Shown piece after piece: positions 52,373 to 62,291 of a DNA stretch of 64,000 bases. Location: positions 177,953 to 241,952 of the forward strand of contig NZ_LLWC01000017.1 of NCBI RefSeq assembly GCF_001561995.1, written 5' to 3'. The notes under the pieces are model-generated. The model did not search any database and was not told the DNA's origin. It was given only the letters and a program-made list of their open reading frames with translations. Position 1 is the stretch's first letter, and each line of letters starts with the position of its first letter. The stretch comes from Polycladidibacter hongkongensis. Its GTDB lineage: Bacteria; Pseudomonadota; Alphaproteobacteria; Rhizobiales; Stappiaceae. The position numbers and the translations under genes are program-made.

Positions 52373-53605
52373 ATGAGTTTCTCGGTTTATACGAGGGGGG
52401 CAGGTGCCGCGGCGGGCGCTGATGCTAATCCCATTAAAGTAATGATAGTGGATGACTCTGTGGTCATCCGTGGTTTATTCAGCCGGTGGATCGATGAAGA
52501 TCCCGAGCTGGAAGTTGTTGCCACGTATCGCAATGGTCAACTTGCTGTTGATAATCTGGAGCGTGTTGCGCCAGATGTCGTCGTGCTTGACATCGAAATG
52601 CCGGTTATGGATGGTCTAACGGCTTTGCCATTAATGCTGCAAAAGTTGCCGCATACCACCATCGTTATGGCATCAACGCTGACAAAACGAAACGCCTCAG
52701 TAAGTCTTAAAGCTCTTTCCTTGGGTGCAACTGACTATGTTGCCAAACCTGAGACAAATAGCAATGTCAGCGGAAATGACGAGTTTCGTGAAGAGCTGCT
52801 GGCAAAGCTGAAAGGGTTGGGGCGGATACCAAAACGGCGGGCAGAAAAGCGACGTAGTCTGGGTATGCGTCCTATGCGGGCCGAGACTTCCGCGGGCCAG
52901 CAGAGCGCATCTGCCTCAAGCGCTGCGGCTAGATTTGACCCGCGCGCAGCGCTGCAACGGGCAAAACAGCGCGCAGAGACGGAGGCTCCGGCTTATCGCA
53001 CGCGTGGTTATGGCAGTGTTGTACCCAAAATCCTTTGTATTGGTAGCTCTACAGGAGGCCCGCAGGCGCTGTTGCGGATGTTGGGAGATGCGAAGGGACA
53101 GCTAGCGCGCGTTCCGACTGTGATTACGCAACATATGCCTCGCACGTTTACCACTATTCTTGCTGAGCACTTGCAAAAAGCAATTGGTCGTCCCGCGAAG
53201 GAGGCCGAGGATGGGGAATTACTGCGAAACGGTACGATATATGTTGCCCCGGGTGGCTTGCATTTGCGTGTTCTATCTAAGAACGGGGTTGCAGTTGCCG
53301 AGCTTGGCGAGGATGAGCCGATTAATTTCTGTCGTCCTTCTGTGGAACCGATGTTTGAGACAGTTGCAGATGTTTATGGGGCGGCGGCACTCGCCGTTAT
53401 GCTGACCGGAATGGGTGCAGATGGCGCCGCCGGAGTGGAAAAGTTGGGCGCCGCTGGCGCGAGTATTATTGCACAGGATGAGTTGTCCAGTGTGGTCTGG
53501 GGTATGCCGGGGGCGGCTGCCCGTACAGGTATGTGTAGCGAGATTCTGTCACTTGACCAGATTGGGCCTAAGTGCGCACGCCTATTGGAAGGAGCGCTGC
53601 GGTGA
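52373..53605 (+). CDS. cheB: chemotaxis methylesterase/response regulator CheB
   Basis: 410 aa. Receiver domain ~20-145, with acceptor Asp73 in VVLDIEMPVMDG, a linker rich in Arg/Ala/Ser (~160-205), and a methylesterase domain ~215-405. The catalytic triad shows as GSSTGGPQAL (Ser), TQHMPRTF (His) and GMGADGAAG (Asp). It demethylates receptors for adaptation. The stop overlaps the cheR start as GTGA. Confidence 0.95.
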   Translation: MSFSVYTRGAGAAAGADANPIKVMIVDDSVVIRGLFSRWIDEDPELEVVATYRNGQLAVDNLERVAPDVVVLDIEMPVMDGLTALPLMLQKLPHTTIVMASTLTKRNASVSLKALSLGATDYVAKPETNSNVSGNDEFREELLAKLKGLGRIPKRRAEKRRSLGMRPMRAETSAGQQSASASSAAARFDPRAALQRAKQRAETEAPAYRTRGYGSVVPKILCIGSSTGGPQALLRMLGDAKGQLARVPTVITQHMPRTFTTILAEHLQKAIGRPAKEAEDGELLRNGTIYVAPGGLHLRVLSKNGVAVAELGEDEPINFCRPSVEPMFETVADVYGAAALAVMLTGMGADGAAGVEKLGAAGASIIAQDELSSVVWGMPGAAARTGMCSEILSLDQIGPKCARLLEGALR

Positions 53606-54486
53606 TAACAACCGAGTTTGATTTTTTACGGGATTTTCTCAAGCAGCGCTCCGGGCTTGTTCTTTCTAACGAGAAACAATACCTAGTCGAGAGCAGATTG
53701 ATCCCTGTAACACGTCGGCACAACCTTGCCTCGCTCAGTGCGTTGGTTCAAGCTATTCGCAAACCGGGCTCTACTGCCTTGCAGGAAGAGGTAGTGGAAG
53801 CGATGACGACCAATGAGTCGTTCTTCTTTCGCGATAAGACACCTTTTGATCATTTTAAGGGACTGATGCTGCCGAATCTCATGGAGGCTCGGGCCAGCCG
53901 GCGCAAAATGCGTATTTGGTGTGCGGCAGCGTCGACAGGGCAGGAGCCTTATTCGCTTGCGATGGTGCTTAAGGAAATGCGCGCGAAAGTTGGCTCTTTT
54001 GGCTTTGAGATCTTGGGTACGGATATCTCCAATGAGGTGTTGGACAAGGCAAAGGCTGGCACTTACAGCCAGTTTGAAGTTCAACGCGGGCTACCTATTC
54101 AGATGTTGGTCAAGTATTTCGCGCAGGAAGGCGAGTTATGGCAGATCTCCTCCGAGATTCGCAGTATGGTGCAATGGCGTAAACTGAATTTATTGCAGAG
54201 CTTTTCGCAGCTGGGCGAGTTCGACATCATCTTCTGTCGCAATGTGTTGATCTACTTTGATCAAGAGACAAAGAAAGACGTGCTGCATCGTATCGCTAAG
54301 CAAATGCCGAAGGACGGTTATTTAGTGTTGGGCGCTGCGGAGACTGTGGTTGGCTTGACGGATGCGTTCGAGCCGGTGCCCGAGCATCGTGGGTTGTACC
54401 GACCGAAACAGCAAAGTGCTGATGCAGCCACTGTGCGCAAGCTGGGCAGTGCATTTCCCAAGCTTAGTGCGCTGACATCGCCTTAA
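53602..54486 (+). CDS. cheR: chemotaxis methyltransferase CheR
   Basis: 294 aa starting at GTG 53602 inside the cheB stop (GTGA); GGAG 8 bases upstream decides this start. An N-terminal helical domain (~5-80) precedes the SAM-binding fold (~90-280): TTNESFFFRD, IWCAAASTGQEPYSLAM, GTDISNEVLDKA and FDIIFCRNVLIYFD. It methylates receptor glutamates. Last gene of the chemotaxis operon, ended by a strong terminator shared with ctrA. Confidence 0.95.
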   Translation: MITTEFDFLRDFLKQRSGLVLSNEKQYLVESRLIPVTRRHNLASLSALVQAIRKPGSTALQEEVVEAMTTNESFFFRDKTPFDHFKGLMLPNLMEARASRRKMRIWCAAASTGQEPYSLAMVLKEMRAKVGSFGFEILGTDISNEVLDKAKAGTYSQFEVQRGLPIQMLVKYFAQEGELWQISSEIRSMVQWRKLNLLQSFSQLGEFDIIFCRNVLIYFDQETKKDVLHRIAKQMPKDGYLVLGAAETVVGLTDAFEPVPEHRGLYRPKQQSADAATVRKLGSAFPKLSALTSP

Positions 54487-54536
54487 TTGTATTGTTAAAA
54501 ACAATAATGTTCCATTCACTGCGATGGTGACCAAGA

Positions 54537-54573
54537 CGAAAAACCCGCCTCTCAGCAAGGCGGGTTTTTTTAA
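54537..54573. terminator. bidirectional terminator between cheR and ctrA
   Basis: A 12-bp stem formed by 54539-54550 and its complement from 54558, core ACCCGCCT/AGGCGGGT, with A-run on one side and T-run on the other. It serves cheR (plus) and ctrA (minus), which converge here. Confidence 0.92.
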
Positions 54574-54593
54574 TCCATTGCATGTGCGCTTGA

Positions 54594-55283
54594 TTAAGCA
54601 GCTTTTTCTTCGGGCTCGCGCAGTACATAACCGCGGCCCCATACAGTCTCGATGTAGTTTTTGCCTGCAGTAGCAGCTGCCAGTTTTTTACGTAGCTTAC
54701 AAATAAATACATCGATGATTTTTAGCTCTGGCTCGTCCATGCCGCCGTATAGGTGGTTGAGGAACATTTCCTTGGTCAAGGTGGTGCCTTTGCGCAAGGA
54801 GAGCAGCTCGAGCATTTGATACTCTTTACCGGTGAGATGTACGCGCTGGCCTGCAACTTCAACGGTTTTTGTATCTAGATTTACATTAAGATCGCCAGTG
54901 ACGATAACAGACTGGGCATGCCCTTTAGAACGACGCACCACTGCATGAATGCGTGCAATGAGTTCGTCCTTATGGAATGGCTTGGTCATATAATCGTCAG
55001 CACCAACGCCAAGCCCGCGCACTTTGTCTTCAATTCCTGCTAAGCCGGACAAAATCATTATTGGTGTGCCGATTTTCGCCACGCGTAGCGAGCGCAGCAC
55101 CTCGTAGCCGGACATATCCGGCAAGTTCAGATCCAGAATGATAATGTCGTAGTCATAGAGTTTACCTAGATCAATGCCTTCTTCGCCCAAATCGGTGGTG
55201 TAGACATTGAAATTCTCAGACTTGAGCATCAGCTCGATGCTTTGTGCCGTTGCACTATCGTCTTCAATCAACAATACCCGCAT
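54594..55283 (-). CDS. ctrA: cell-cycle master regulator CtrA
   Basis: 229 aa, OmpR-type response regulator. Receiver 1-120, with EDD pocket (7-9), phospho-acceptor Asp51 (the Caulobacter position) and Lys in [10 protein letters not shown] (~101). A winged HTH follows (125-225, [29 protein letters not shown] and [11 protein letters not shown]). The C-terminus EEKAA resembles the degradation tag end recognised by ClpXP. It controls division, flagellar and envelope genes and in some species replication. Divergent from fliI, with a CtrA half-site and GANTC sites in between. Confidence 0.96.
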   Translation of the reverse strand: MRVLLIEDDSATAQSIELMLKSENFNVYTTDLGEEGIDLGKLYDYDIIILDLNLPDMSGYEVLRSLRVAKIGTPIMILSGLAGIEDKVRGLGVGADDYMTKPFHKDELIARIHAVVRRSKGHAQSVIVTGDLNVNLDTKTVEVAGQRVHLTGKEYQMLELLSLRKGTTLTKEMFLNHLYGGMDEPELKIIDVFICKLRKKLAAATAGKNYIETVWGRGYVLREPEEKAA

Positions 55284-55650
55284 TTTAATCCCCTCGTGTT
55301 GCCTTTCCCGGCCGTCGCGCCGGCCAATACGCGAACCGTTGCGAAGGAATGCTCCTAACCAAACTTTCTCTGATGAGAATATGGTTAACAGATGTCGAAT
55401 CGCTCAAGCAAGCGTTTTGAAAAGCAGCCAAACAGTCTTCTGGGTACAAACTTTGAAAACTCTTTCCCGTTTTCGACTTGCACCTAGAATCACTCGGGTT
55501 CACTTGGCTTGTTCTGCTGACCAGGTGGCCCAAAGGTAGATGCCTGCGCCCCTTGCGAAGCACTAGCTGCTAAAACTTTCCCCAATAACATTAAGCAGAA
55601 GCGTAAACGATAGGTTACTATCTGGAAAAAAGATTAATAGGGAATCAGTT
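55284..55650. promoter_or_regulatory. ctrA-fliI divergent regulatory region
   Basis: 367 bases. On the minus strand TTAACCAT (55381-55388 on plus) matches the CtrA half-site motif, ~98 bases upstream of ctrA. GANTC sites are at 55397-55401, 55487-55491 and 55642-55646, and another falls in the first codons of fliI (55654-55658). No gene or RNA is apparent. Confidence 0.55.
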
Positions 55651-56976
55651 TTGGACTCGTTACTGGCAGAGGTTGAGGCCTGTCTTCCTATCGAAATTTA
55701 CGGGCGCGTAGAGGCGGTTAAGGGGCTCTTGATCGAGGTTGCCGGACCCGTGCATGAAATGAGTGTCGGTTCTCGCCTCCTAATAGAAATTAGGGAGGGA
55801 ATTGCAGGGGTTCAAGCGGAAGTTGTCGGTTTTCGCGAGGGCCGGGCTTTATGTATGCCGTTCGGTCGAATCGAGGGAATTCGCCTTGGTGCCAAAGCGC
55901 GATTGGAAGCACGCGAAAGTGTGGTGCATCCGAGCAATGCGTGGTTGGGCCGAATTGTTAATGCCCTTGGGGAACCAATCGACGGCAAAGGGCCTCTGCC
56001 ATATGGATCAAGGCCGAGAATGTTGCGCGATGTGCCACCAAGTGCCGCAGAAAGGGCTCGTGTTGGCGGGCCCCTCGACCTAGGCGTGCGCTCTCTTAAC
56101 TCTTTCGTTACCTGTTGTCAGGGGCAGCGCCTTGGTATTTTTGCCGGGTCTGGCGTGGGTAAGTCGGTACTTATGTCTATGCTTGCACGCAATGCGGCAG
56201 CAGAAGTTTCTGTGATAGGATTGATCGGCGAACGCGGCCGCGAAGTTCAAGAATTTATTGAGGACGATCTTGGACCCGAAGGGTTGGCCCGTTCTGTTGT
56301 CGTGGTGGCGACATCGGATGAAAGCGTGTTGATGCGGCGACAAGCTGCGTATTTGACGATGACAGTGGCGGAGCACTTTCGTGACCAAGGACAGCAGGTG
56401 CTGTGTATGATGGACTCTGTTACCCGGTTTGCCATGGCGCAGCGAGAAATCGGGCTTTCGGTTGGTGAGCCACCAACATCGAAAGGGTATACGCCCACTG
56501 TATTCACCGAGCTGCCAAAACTGCTGGAGCGTGCTGGGCCAGGCAAAGTTGGCAGCGGGGCGATTACAGCGCTGTTTACCGTATTGGTGGAGGGCGACAA
56601 CCATAATGAGCCGGTGGCAGATGCGGTGCGCGGTATTCTAGATGGACACGTGGTTATGGAGCGCGAGATTGCCGAGCGTGGCCGTTATCCGGCGGTCAAT
56701 GTGTTGAAGTCAGTGAGCCGCACAATGCCGCGCTGTGTGCCTGAGGTGTACTTGCCCGTGCTGCGAGAAGCCAAGCGCTTGATGTCAACCTATGCGGATA
56801 TGGAGGAGTTGATTCGTCTAGGTGCTTATAAAAAGGGCACTGATGCGGATGTTGATGCGGCAATAGCGCTAAATTCCGGATTTGAGCTTTTTTTAGGGCA
56901 GCAGAAGCAGGATAAAACCAGTTTAGAAGACGGATATGCGCAACTCGCCAACCTTTTGGAAATGACTCTCCCGTAA
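55651..56976 (+). CDS. fliI: flagellar export ATPase FliI
   Basis: 441 aa with a TTG start (AGGGA 8 bases upstream; no ATG fits the family N-terminus). Walker [14 protein letters not shown] is at ~166-178, Walker B region [20 protein letters not shown], and the F1-beta-like [19 protein letters not shown] is intact. It energises type III secretion of flagellar proteins. It begins the plus-strand fliI-fliJ unit divergent from ctrA. Many rhizobial genomes share this ctrA-fliI-fliJ order. Confidence 0.95.
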   Translation: MDSLLAEVEACLPIEIYGRVEAVKGLLIEVAGPVHEMSVGSRLLIEIREGIAGVQAEVVGFREGRALCMPFGRIEGIRLGAKARLEARESVVHPSNAWLGRIVNALGEPIDGKGPLPYGSRPRMLRDVPPSAAERARVGGPLDLGVRSLNSFVTCCQGQRLGIFAGSGVGKSVLMSMLARNAAAEVSVIGLIGERGREVQEFIEDDLGPEGLARSVVVVATSDESVLMRRQAAYLTMTVAEHFRDQGQQVLCMMDSVTRFAMAQREIGLSVGEPPTSKGYTPTVFTELPKLLERAGPGKVGSGAITALFTVLVEGDNHNEPVADAVRGILDGHVVMEREIAERGRYPAVNVLKSVSRTMPRCVPEVYLPVLREAKRLMSTYADMEELIRLGAYKKGTDADVDAAIALNSGFELFLGQQKQDKTSLEDGYAQLANLLEMTLP

Positions 56977-57004
56977 TCTCCTCCCCCAGAATAAGGAGTT
57001 TACC

Positions 57005-57412
57005 ATGAAGAATCGCAGTGGCCTTCTTAAATTGAAGAAGTTTGCCGTTGATGAAAAGCGCCGTCAGGTGAATCAGATCGAGGCAATGCTCGCTGATTTT
57101 GATCGTATGGCACAGGAGCTGGAGAATCAGATTCAGGCAGAGCAACGCAGGGTTGGCATTGATGACGTGACGCATTTTGCCTACCCAACATTTGCGCGTG
57201 CGGCTGCCCAGCGGCGGGACAATATAAAAACCTCGGTTGGCGAGCTGAACGATCAGCTTAACCGTGCGCAGGATGCTTTGACCGAAGCTATCGCCGATTT
57301 AAAAAAAGTCGAGATGATGGAGGAGCGCGAACAGGCGCGGATGCGCCAAGCCGTTGAAGCTGCCGAGCAAAGCCAGCTTGATGAAGTCGCCGGACGACTA
57401 TCTGATCATTAA
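57005..57412 (+). CDS. fliJ: flagellar export protein FliJ
   Basis: 135 aa, almost entirely coiled coil (residues 8-125, e.g. LKLKKFAVDEKRRQVNQIEAMLADFDRMAQELEN). Low sequence conservation, but position right after fliI, length and helical pattern fit FliJ, the general chaperone that couples FliI to the export gate. AAGGAG precedes the ATG by 9 bases. Confidence 0.85.
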   Translation: MKNRSGLLKLKKFAVDEKRRQVNQIEAMLADFDRMAQELENQIQAEQRRVGIDDVTHFAYPTFARAAAQRRDNIKTSVGELNDQLNRAQDALTEAIADLKKVEMMEEREQARMRQAVEAAEQSQLDEVAGRLSDH

Positions 57413-57504
57413 TAGGTGCAAGATGCCAACTGCTTGGGTAGTTTTGGGCAGCTGAAACCTTCTGTTGTGTTTATGCTTTGATATTGTGTTGCAGCATTGC
57501 CTTG

Positions 57505-57541
57505 AACGGGTGATAGGGTAGTCAGATACCACCCGTTTTGA
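57505..57541 (+). terminator. hairpin at the end of fliI-fliJ
   Basis: AACGGGTG (57505-57512) and CACCCGTT (57530-57537) form an 8-bp stem followed by TT. It is only ~10-16 bases before the start of the PqiA-like gene, so it might also mask that gene's ribosome site. Confidence 0.45.
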
Positions 57542-57547
57542 GGATAC

Positions 57548-57991
57548 TTGCACGTGCCACTTGTTTTAGGTCTGTTTTTTCCAGTTGCTGTGTTTTGTTT
57601 TGCCTTGGGTTTGGTGTTGCCTTTGGTGCAGCTGGAAAAACTCTACTTCTTTACTGAGACACCTTCTCTTATTCAGATTGCATTCGGGCTGATGCGTGGG
57701 GGAGATATTCTCCTAGGGGGCGCCGTCTTTGTCTTTTCCGTTCTATTTCCAGCGCTTAAACTGTTGGTTCTGGGTGTTGCCTGTGTTCAAGGTGGTGCTT
57801 CGCGGTGGGTTCGCTATGTCTCTGTATTGGGTAAATGGTCTATGATGGATGTGATGCTGGTGGCATTGGTGGTATTTGCCGCAAAAACCAGTGGCCTTGC
57901 TTTTGCCAGTGTACAGACGGGGCTTGTGGCTTATGCGGGAGCTGCTTTGTTGAGCGCTCTTTGTGCCGCGTTGTGTCAACGTTTGGCTTGA
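57548..57991 (+). CDS. paraquat-inducible protein A-like membrane protein
   Basis: 147 aa from a TTG at 57548, or 145 from GTG 57554; no ATG precedes the conserved region. Four hydrophobic helices (about 5-24, 52-74, 85-110, 118-140). The segment LFPALKLLVLGVA matches single-domain PqiA proteins of alphaproteobacteria. The PqiA/YebS family helps lipid traffic across the envelope. Partner PqiB/C genes are not here. It is 135 bases after fliJ and likely not flagellar. Confidence 0.72.
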   Translation: MHVPLVLGLFFPVAVFCFALGLVLPLVQLEKLYFFTETPSLIQIAFGLMRGGDILLGGAVFVFSVLFPALKLLVLGVACVQGGASRWVRYVSVLGKWSMMDVMLVALVVFAAKTSGLAFASVQTGLVAYAGAALLSALCAALCQRLA

Positions 57992-58099
57992 ATCGCGGCC
58001 GGTCCTCGCGAATTCAAGGATGGGGAAAGAGCCGCAAACCTGTTAGGAACAGATTTGGATGGACCGGGTTTGTTCCATTGCTATTTTAGGGTTGATGTT

Positions 58100-60535
58100 A
58101 TGTGTTACCGGGTGGTGCTTCAGTCAGGCTTGAGAGTTGCCTTGTGTTGTGTGATTGCCTTTGCGTTTTGGGTGATGCCAGCTGATGCTTTTGCTGAAGG
58201 ACAGCGAGCGAGCCAAGCACAGCCGCCAGAGGTGCAGGGTGCTGAGAGTGAACAGGCGCGTGATGCTCTTATAAAGGTACTAGAAGACCCGAAAAAACGC
58301 GCTGTTCTGATTGATTTATTGAAAGCAGACCAATCGAACAGTGATGCCGCGCCACAAGAAGAAACAGGCAATGAGGCAGGTGCGTCTGCCGTAGCGTTAC
58401 CGATACCCGGTGCGAGCTCACTCGTGTCGGAAAAGTCACCTGCATCGCGTAAGTCTAAGTCTGAAGATGACAAAGCAGAGGCCGAAGGCACGCTCTCCTC
58501 TCAAATTGGGCAAAAAGTAGAGATGGTGGTTCGCCGCGGCGTGGCTATGTCCAAATTGGTTATAACTGATTTTGAGGGATACACGCGGTTGCTGAGGGAT
58601 GTGCAACAGGCAAACTATGATCGCTTGTGGCAGGCCCTGACCATTGTCCTTTCAGTGATTGTCGTTGGTTATTCTATCCTGTTCCTTATGCGTCGAATTT
58701 TCCGGCATATTCTCGTCAAGATCTTGAATTGGGGCGAAGAACGCGGCGGTTTAGCGCGCGCTACACTCCTGCTTACTGGTGTTGTTTTGGATGCTATCGG
58801 CGTTTTGAGTGCTGCGGCTGGTGCGTCAATATTCGTTGTAGCCATGAGTTTTGGCGAGTTAACGCCTAACTCATCTTCGATCTTAGACATGTCTTTGAGT
58901 GCGTTTTTCGTGGTCGAAGTCTCTCGGGTTGGACTAAGATTTCTATTTGCGCCGCATAGGCCCAAGTTGAGGCTTGTGCCGCTTTCAGATTGGGAAGCGC
59001 GGTATTGGCAGAAGCACCTGATGGTCGCTATCGGTCTGTTTGGTTTTGGGGTCCAACTGGTTGCGCCGTTGTTGCAGCGTTCCTTTAGCTGGAGTTTCGG
59101 TAACTCGGTTCGAGCTACGTTTGCGTTGATGGCGGTGGTCTACATCACCGCGATTATTTTTGGCTCCCGGCATCGCGTGCGAGAGGAGTTGCGCTCCTAT
59201 GCGGATCTATCAATCCAATCAGCCTTTGCCAAAACGCTGGTAAAGGGGCTCGCGGCAATCTGGCATTGGTTTGCATTTATCTACGTTTTGTCGATGTACT
59301 CGATCTGGATTAACTCACCATCCACAGCCCTTGAGTTCATTGCATTTGCAAGTGCGAAGAGTATTTTAATTATCGCGTTTTGTGCGGCGCTGGTGATCAG
59401 TATGAACCATATTGTCGAGGATGGGATCACGCTTTCAGATGATGTCAATCGGCAGTTGCCGTCACTACAAGGGCATATAAATACGGTTGTACCTAGCGTG
59501 TTCGCGTTAGCGCGACTTGTGTTGGTCATTGGCGCCATTATCGGCTTTTTCGAGGTTTGGGGTCTTGGCGGTTTCTGGGGATGGGCCACAGTGGGGGATG
59601 GACGCGCTCTTGCCGCTCAAATGCTCTCTGCCTTTTTAATAACTGTTGTCGGCTTTATCGTGTGGCTCGTTGCCATGAGCTGGATTGATCTGCGTGTCGG
59701 TGAAGGGCGCGGCACTAGTGTAAGCGCGCGCAAGCGAACGCTTTATAAGCTATTTGGCAGTGCGCTGACGATAGTGCTCGTGGTGATGGTTGGATTGATT
59801 GTGCTTTCTGAGCTGGGCGTTCAAATTGCGCCGCTGATCGCCGGTGCGGGTGTTTTAGGTCTTGCAATCTCATTCGGTTCACAGAAATTGGTGCAGGATG
59901 TGATAACCGGAGCTTTCATTCAACTTGAAAACGCGATGAACGAGGGGGATTTCGTCACCGTGGCAGGTGTGGGCGGAACGGTGGAGCGGTTGACCCTGCG
60001 ATCTGTGCGACTACGAGACCTGAATGGTACGAGTCATATTATCCCATTCTCTTCCGTTGATAGTGTTGCGAACTCAATGAAGGATTATGCCTATCATGTG
60101 GCAGTTATTGGAGTGAGCTATGACACGAAAGTGGAAGACGCCAAAGCGGCCATGCATGAGGCCTTTGATCGATTGAGCAAGGCGCCAGAAGGGGCGGTCA
60201 TCATCGGTGAGCTCGAGATGCAGGGGGTGATCAACTTTGGGCCATCGTCGGTTGATTTGCGTGCCCGGATTAAAACTGTGCCGGGGAGTCAGTGGGCAAT
60301 TGGACGTGCCTTTAATGAGCGGGTTAAAGAGGTCTTCGATGAGCGACAAATCGAAATTCCATTCCCTCAGGTTACGTACCACATTGGTAGCAGTTCGGAG
60401 ATTGATGAACCAAAGACAAAGCTTGCGCAGAGCGTAACCAAAGGAAGTTCGCCTGTTTCACCCCGCGGTGTGGAACGCAAGGGAGAAAGCGGAACAGCCA
60501 TGGCTGATGACGATGGTGACGGTGAAGCGACCTAG
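58100..60535 (+). CDS. large mechanosensitive ion channel, MscS family
   Basis: 811 aa from the ATG at 58100, with AGGG upstream (another in-frame ATG at 58055 would precede the signal peptide). Signal peptide ends near DAFAEG. A polar periplasmic domain covers ~35-160. About ten or eleven helices span 175-590, the last being the pore-lining helix (LGVQIAPLIAGAGVLGLAISFGSQKLVQDVI, ~570-605). The cytoplasmic beta domain has GDFVTVAGVGGTVERLTLRSVRLRDLNGT (~625-650). It is a member of the large MscS/MscM/YnaI-type group that opens under hypo-osmotic tension. Confidence 0.9.
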   Translation: MCYRVVLQSGLRVALCCVIAFAFWVMPADAFAEGQRASQAQPPEVQGAESEQARDALIKVLEDPKKRAVLIDLLKADQSNSDAAPQEETGNEAGASAVALPIPGASSLVSEKSPASRKSKSEDDKAEAEGTLSSQIGQKVEMVVRRGVAMSKLVITDFEGYTRLLRDVQQANYDRLWQALTIVLSVIVVGYSILFLMRRIFRHILVKILNWGEERGGLARATLLLTGVVLDAIGVLSAAAGASIFVVAMSFGELTPNSSSILDMSLSAFFVVEVSRVGLRFLFAPHRPKLRLVPLSDWEARYWQKHLMVAIGLFGFGVQLVAPLLQRSFSWSFGNSVRATFALMAVVYITAIIFGSRHRVREELRSYADLSIQSAFAKTLVKGLAAIWHWFAFIYVLSMYSIWINSPSTALEFIAFASAKSILIIAFCAALVISMNHIVEDGITLSDDVNRQLPSLQGHINTVVPSVFALARLVLVIGAIIGFFEVWGLGGFWGWATVGDGRALAAQMLSAFLITVVGFIVWLVAMSWIDLRVGEGRGTSVSARKRTLYKLFGSALTIVLVVMVGLIVLSELGVQIAPLIAGAGVLGLAISFGSQKLVQDVITGAFIQLENAMNEGDFVTVAGVGGTVERLTLRSVRLRDLNGTSHIIPFSSVDSVANSMKDYAYHVAVIGVSYDTKVEDAKAAMHEAFDRLSKAPEGAVIIGELEMQGVINFGPSSVDLRARIKTVPGSQWAIGRAFNERVKEVFDERQIEIPFPQVTYHIGSSSEIDEPKTKLAQSVTKGSSPVSPRGVERKGESGTAMADDDGDGEAT

Positions 60536-60569
60536 ATTTTGTTTCCCAGCCTGCAAAGCAGCGTTTGGA

Positions 60570-60598
60570 AGGGGGGCCAAGTTTGGCTCCCCCTTTTT
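60570..60598 (+). terminator. intrinsic terminator of the channel gene
   Basis: GGGGGGCCAA (60571-60580) pairs with TTGGCTCCCC (60583-60592) with one G-U, followed by CTTTTTG. Confidence 0.8.
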
Positions 60599-60632
60599 GT
60601 TTGCAGTATGGTCTTCGTCGCAAGCCGGGTGA

Positions 60633-60671
60633 CTTTCGCAATCGCAATATGTTTCATTGACTTTCATTTTA
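60633..60671 (+). promoter_or_regulatory. candidate GlpR/DeoR operator upstream of glpD
   Basis: TTTCATTGAC (60652-60661) and TTTCATTTTA (60662-60671) are a 10-base tandem repeat, with CTTTCGCAA nearby at ~60633-60641. Repeats of TTTC at helical spacing are typical of DeoR-family operators. They overlap the -35 of the candidate glpD promoter (TTGACT 60657-60662, TATATT 60678-60683). Confidence 0.45.
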
Positions 60672-60738
60672 GTGCGATATATTGCGTAAGTGCGCGCAAG
60701 CGAAAGCTCTCGGGTTGGTTGTCTGAAAGGCGAGCTCT

Positions 60739-62271
60739 ATGTCTAAGCTCTATGATATTTTTGTTATTGGTGGTGGGATCAATGGTTGCGGTATTGCCCG
60801 CGATGCCGCTGGTCGGGGGGCGAGCGTTTATCTGGCCGAGCAAGGTGACTTCGCCAGCGCTACGTCTTCGGCATCGACGAAGCTGATCCATGGGGGGCTG
60901 CGTTACTTAGAGTACTATGAGTTTCGTTTGGTTCGTGAAGCGCTGATTGAACGAGAAGTCTTATTGAACGCCGCGCCGCATATTGCTTGGCCATTGCGTT
61001 TTGTTTTGCCGCATCACAAGGATTTGCGACCTGCTTGGCTCATTCGCTTGGGGCTTTTCCTTTATGATCACCTTGGTGGACGCAAGCTTTTACCAGGGAC
61101 CCGTAGTGTTCGGCTTGATACTGGTGCATTGAAGCAAGGCTTGCGACCTTTGTTTAAAAAGGGGTTCGAATACTCAGATTGCTGGGTCGATGATGCGCGG
61201 CTTGTGGTGCTAAACGCGCGAGATGCAGCAGCGCGGGGAGCAAACTTGCAACGAAACTGCAGGGTTATAGATGCGAGCCGGTCTCATGGCGAGTGGCTTG
61301 TGACCGTGCAGCATGTTGATAGCGATGTGGAAGAAAAGGTGCGCGCGCGGGCGATCGTTAATGCGGCGGGCCCTTGGGCAGCGTCGCTCATGCAAAAGGG
61401 GCTAGGCTCTGCGAGCGCGGGGGATGTACGCCTCGTTAAGGGCTCGCACATTATCGTACCGAGCCTCTTTGACCATGACCGTTGCTTTATTTTTCAAAAC
61501 GCAGACGGGCGGATAGTTTTCGCTATTCCCTATGAAGGTCAGTTCACGCTTATCGGAACCACTGATGTAGATTACAAGGGGGATCCGGGAGCGGTGAAGA
61601 TTAGTGAAAGCGAGATTGAGTACTTATGCCGTGCTGTTTCACAGTACTTTGAAACCGAGGTCCGTCCTGAAGATGTTGTGCATACCTATTCGGGGGTTCG
61701 TCCGCTATACGATGACGGGGCCAGTGATGCAAAAGCTGCAACTCGCGATTATGTACTAGAGCTTGACACCGGATCTGGGCAAGCGCCTCTGCTCAATATC
61801 TTTGGGGGAAAAATTACTACATATCGGCGTCTTGCGGAATCTGCGCTTGAGAAGCTTAAGGATGTTTTACCTGCTGGGCAACGCCCGTGGACCGCTGCCA
61901 CCTCTCTTCCAGGAGGGCGCTTTTCGCCGTGCGCGGTGGCAAGTGAAACTGAAAAGCTTAGAAGCCAATATGGGTTTCTGACTGAAGAATTTGCGGTACG
62001 CCTTATGCGATCCTATGGTCTGGATTCCTATGAAATACTAGGTGCGGCTCGCTCGGTTAGCGACTTGGGGGTCGAGTTTGGCAAGACTTTGTATGAGAAG
62101 GAGGTTGAGTGGCTCATCGAAAATGAATGGGTGCGCTGTGCAGATGACTTGCTTTGGCGGCGCAGTAAGCTGGGCTTGCATTTAAGCGCAGAGGCGCAGC
62201 AGCAACTGAAGGCCTATTTGGATGAGCGCTTTGGCGTATCCAATCCCTCTACATTTTGTGTTAGGGACTAA
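60739..62271 (+). CDS. glpD: glycerol-3-phosphate dehydrogenase, aerobic
   Basis: 510 aa. FAD-binding start [20 protein letters not shown] (residues 7-27). The FAD domain contains [20 protein letters not shown] and the [10 protein letters not shown] strand. The C-terminal domain has [15 protein letters not shown] and the [12 protein letters not shown] signature of GlpD. A membrane-associated enzyme that oxidises glycerol-3-phosphate to DHAP and passes electrons to quinone. It precedes glpK by 20 bases; one transcript. Confidence 0.96.
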   Translation: MSKLYDIFVIGGGINGCGIARDAAGRGASVYLAEQGDFASATSSASTKLIHGGLRYLEYYEFRLVREALIEREVLLNAAPHIAWPLRFVLPHHKDLRPAWLIRLGLFLYDHLGGRKLLPGTRSVRLDTGALKQGLRPLFKKGFEYSDCWVDDARLVVLNARDAAARGANLQRNCRVIDASRSHGEWLVTVQHVDSDVEEKVRARAIVNAAGPWAASLMQKGLGSASAGDVRLVKGSHIIVPSLFDHDRCFIFQNADGRIVFAIPYEGQFTLIGTTDVDYKGDPGAVKISESEIEYLCRAVSQYFETEVRPEDVVHTYSGVRPLYDDGASDAKAATRDYVLELDTGSGQAPLLNIFGGKITTYRRLAESALEKLKDVLPAGQRPWTAATSLPGGRFSPCAVASETEKLRSQYGFLTEEFAVRLMRSYGLDSYEILGAARSVSDLGVEFGKTLYEKEVEWLIENEWVRCADDLLWRRSKLGLHLSAEAQQQLKAYLDERFGVSNPSTFCVRD

Positions 62272-62291
62272 AGCGGGACAGGAGGGGGACA

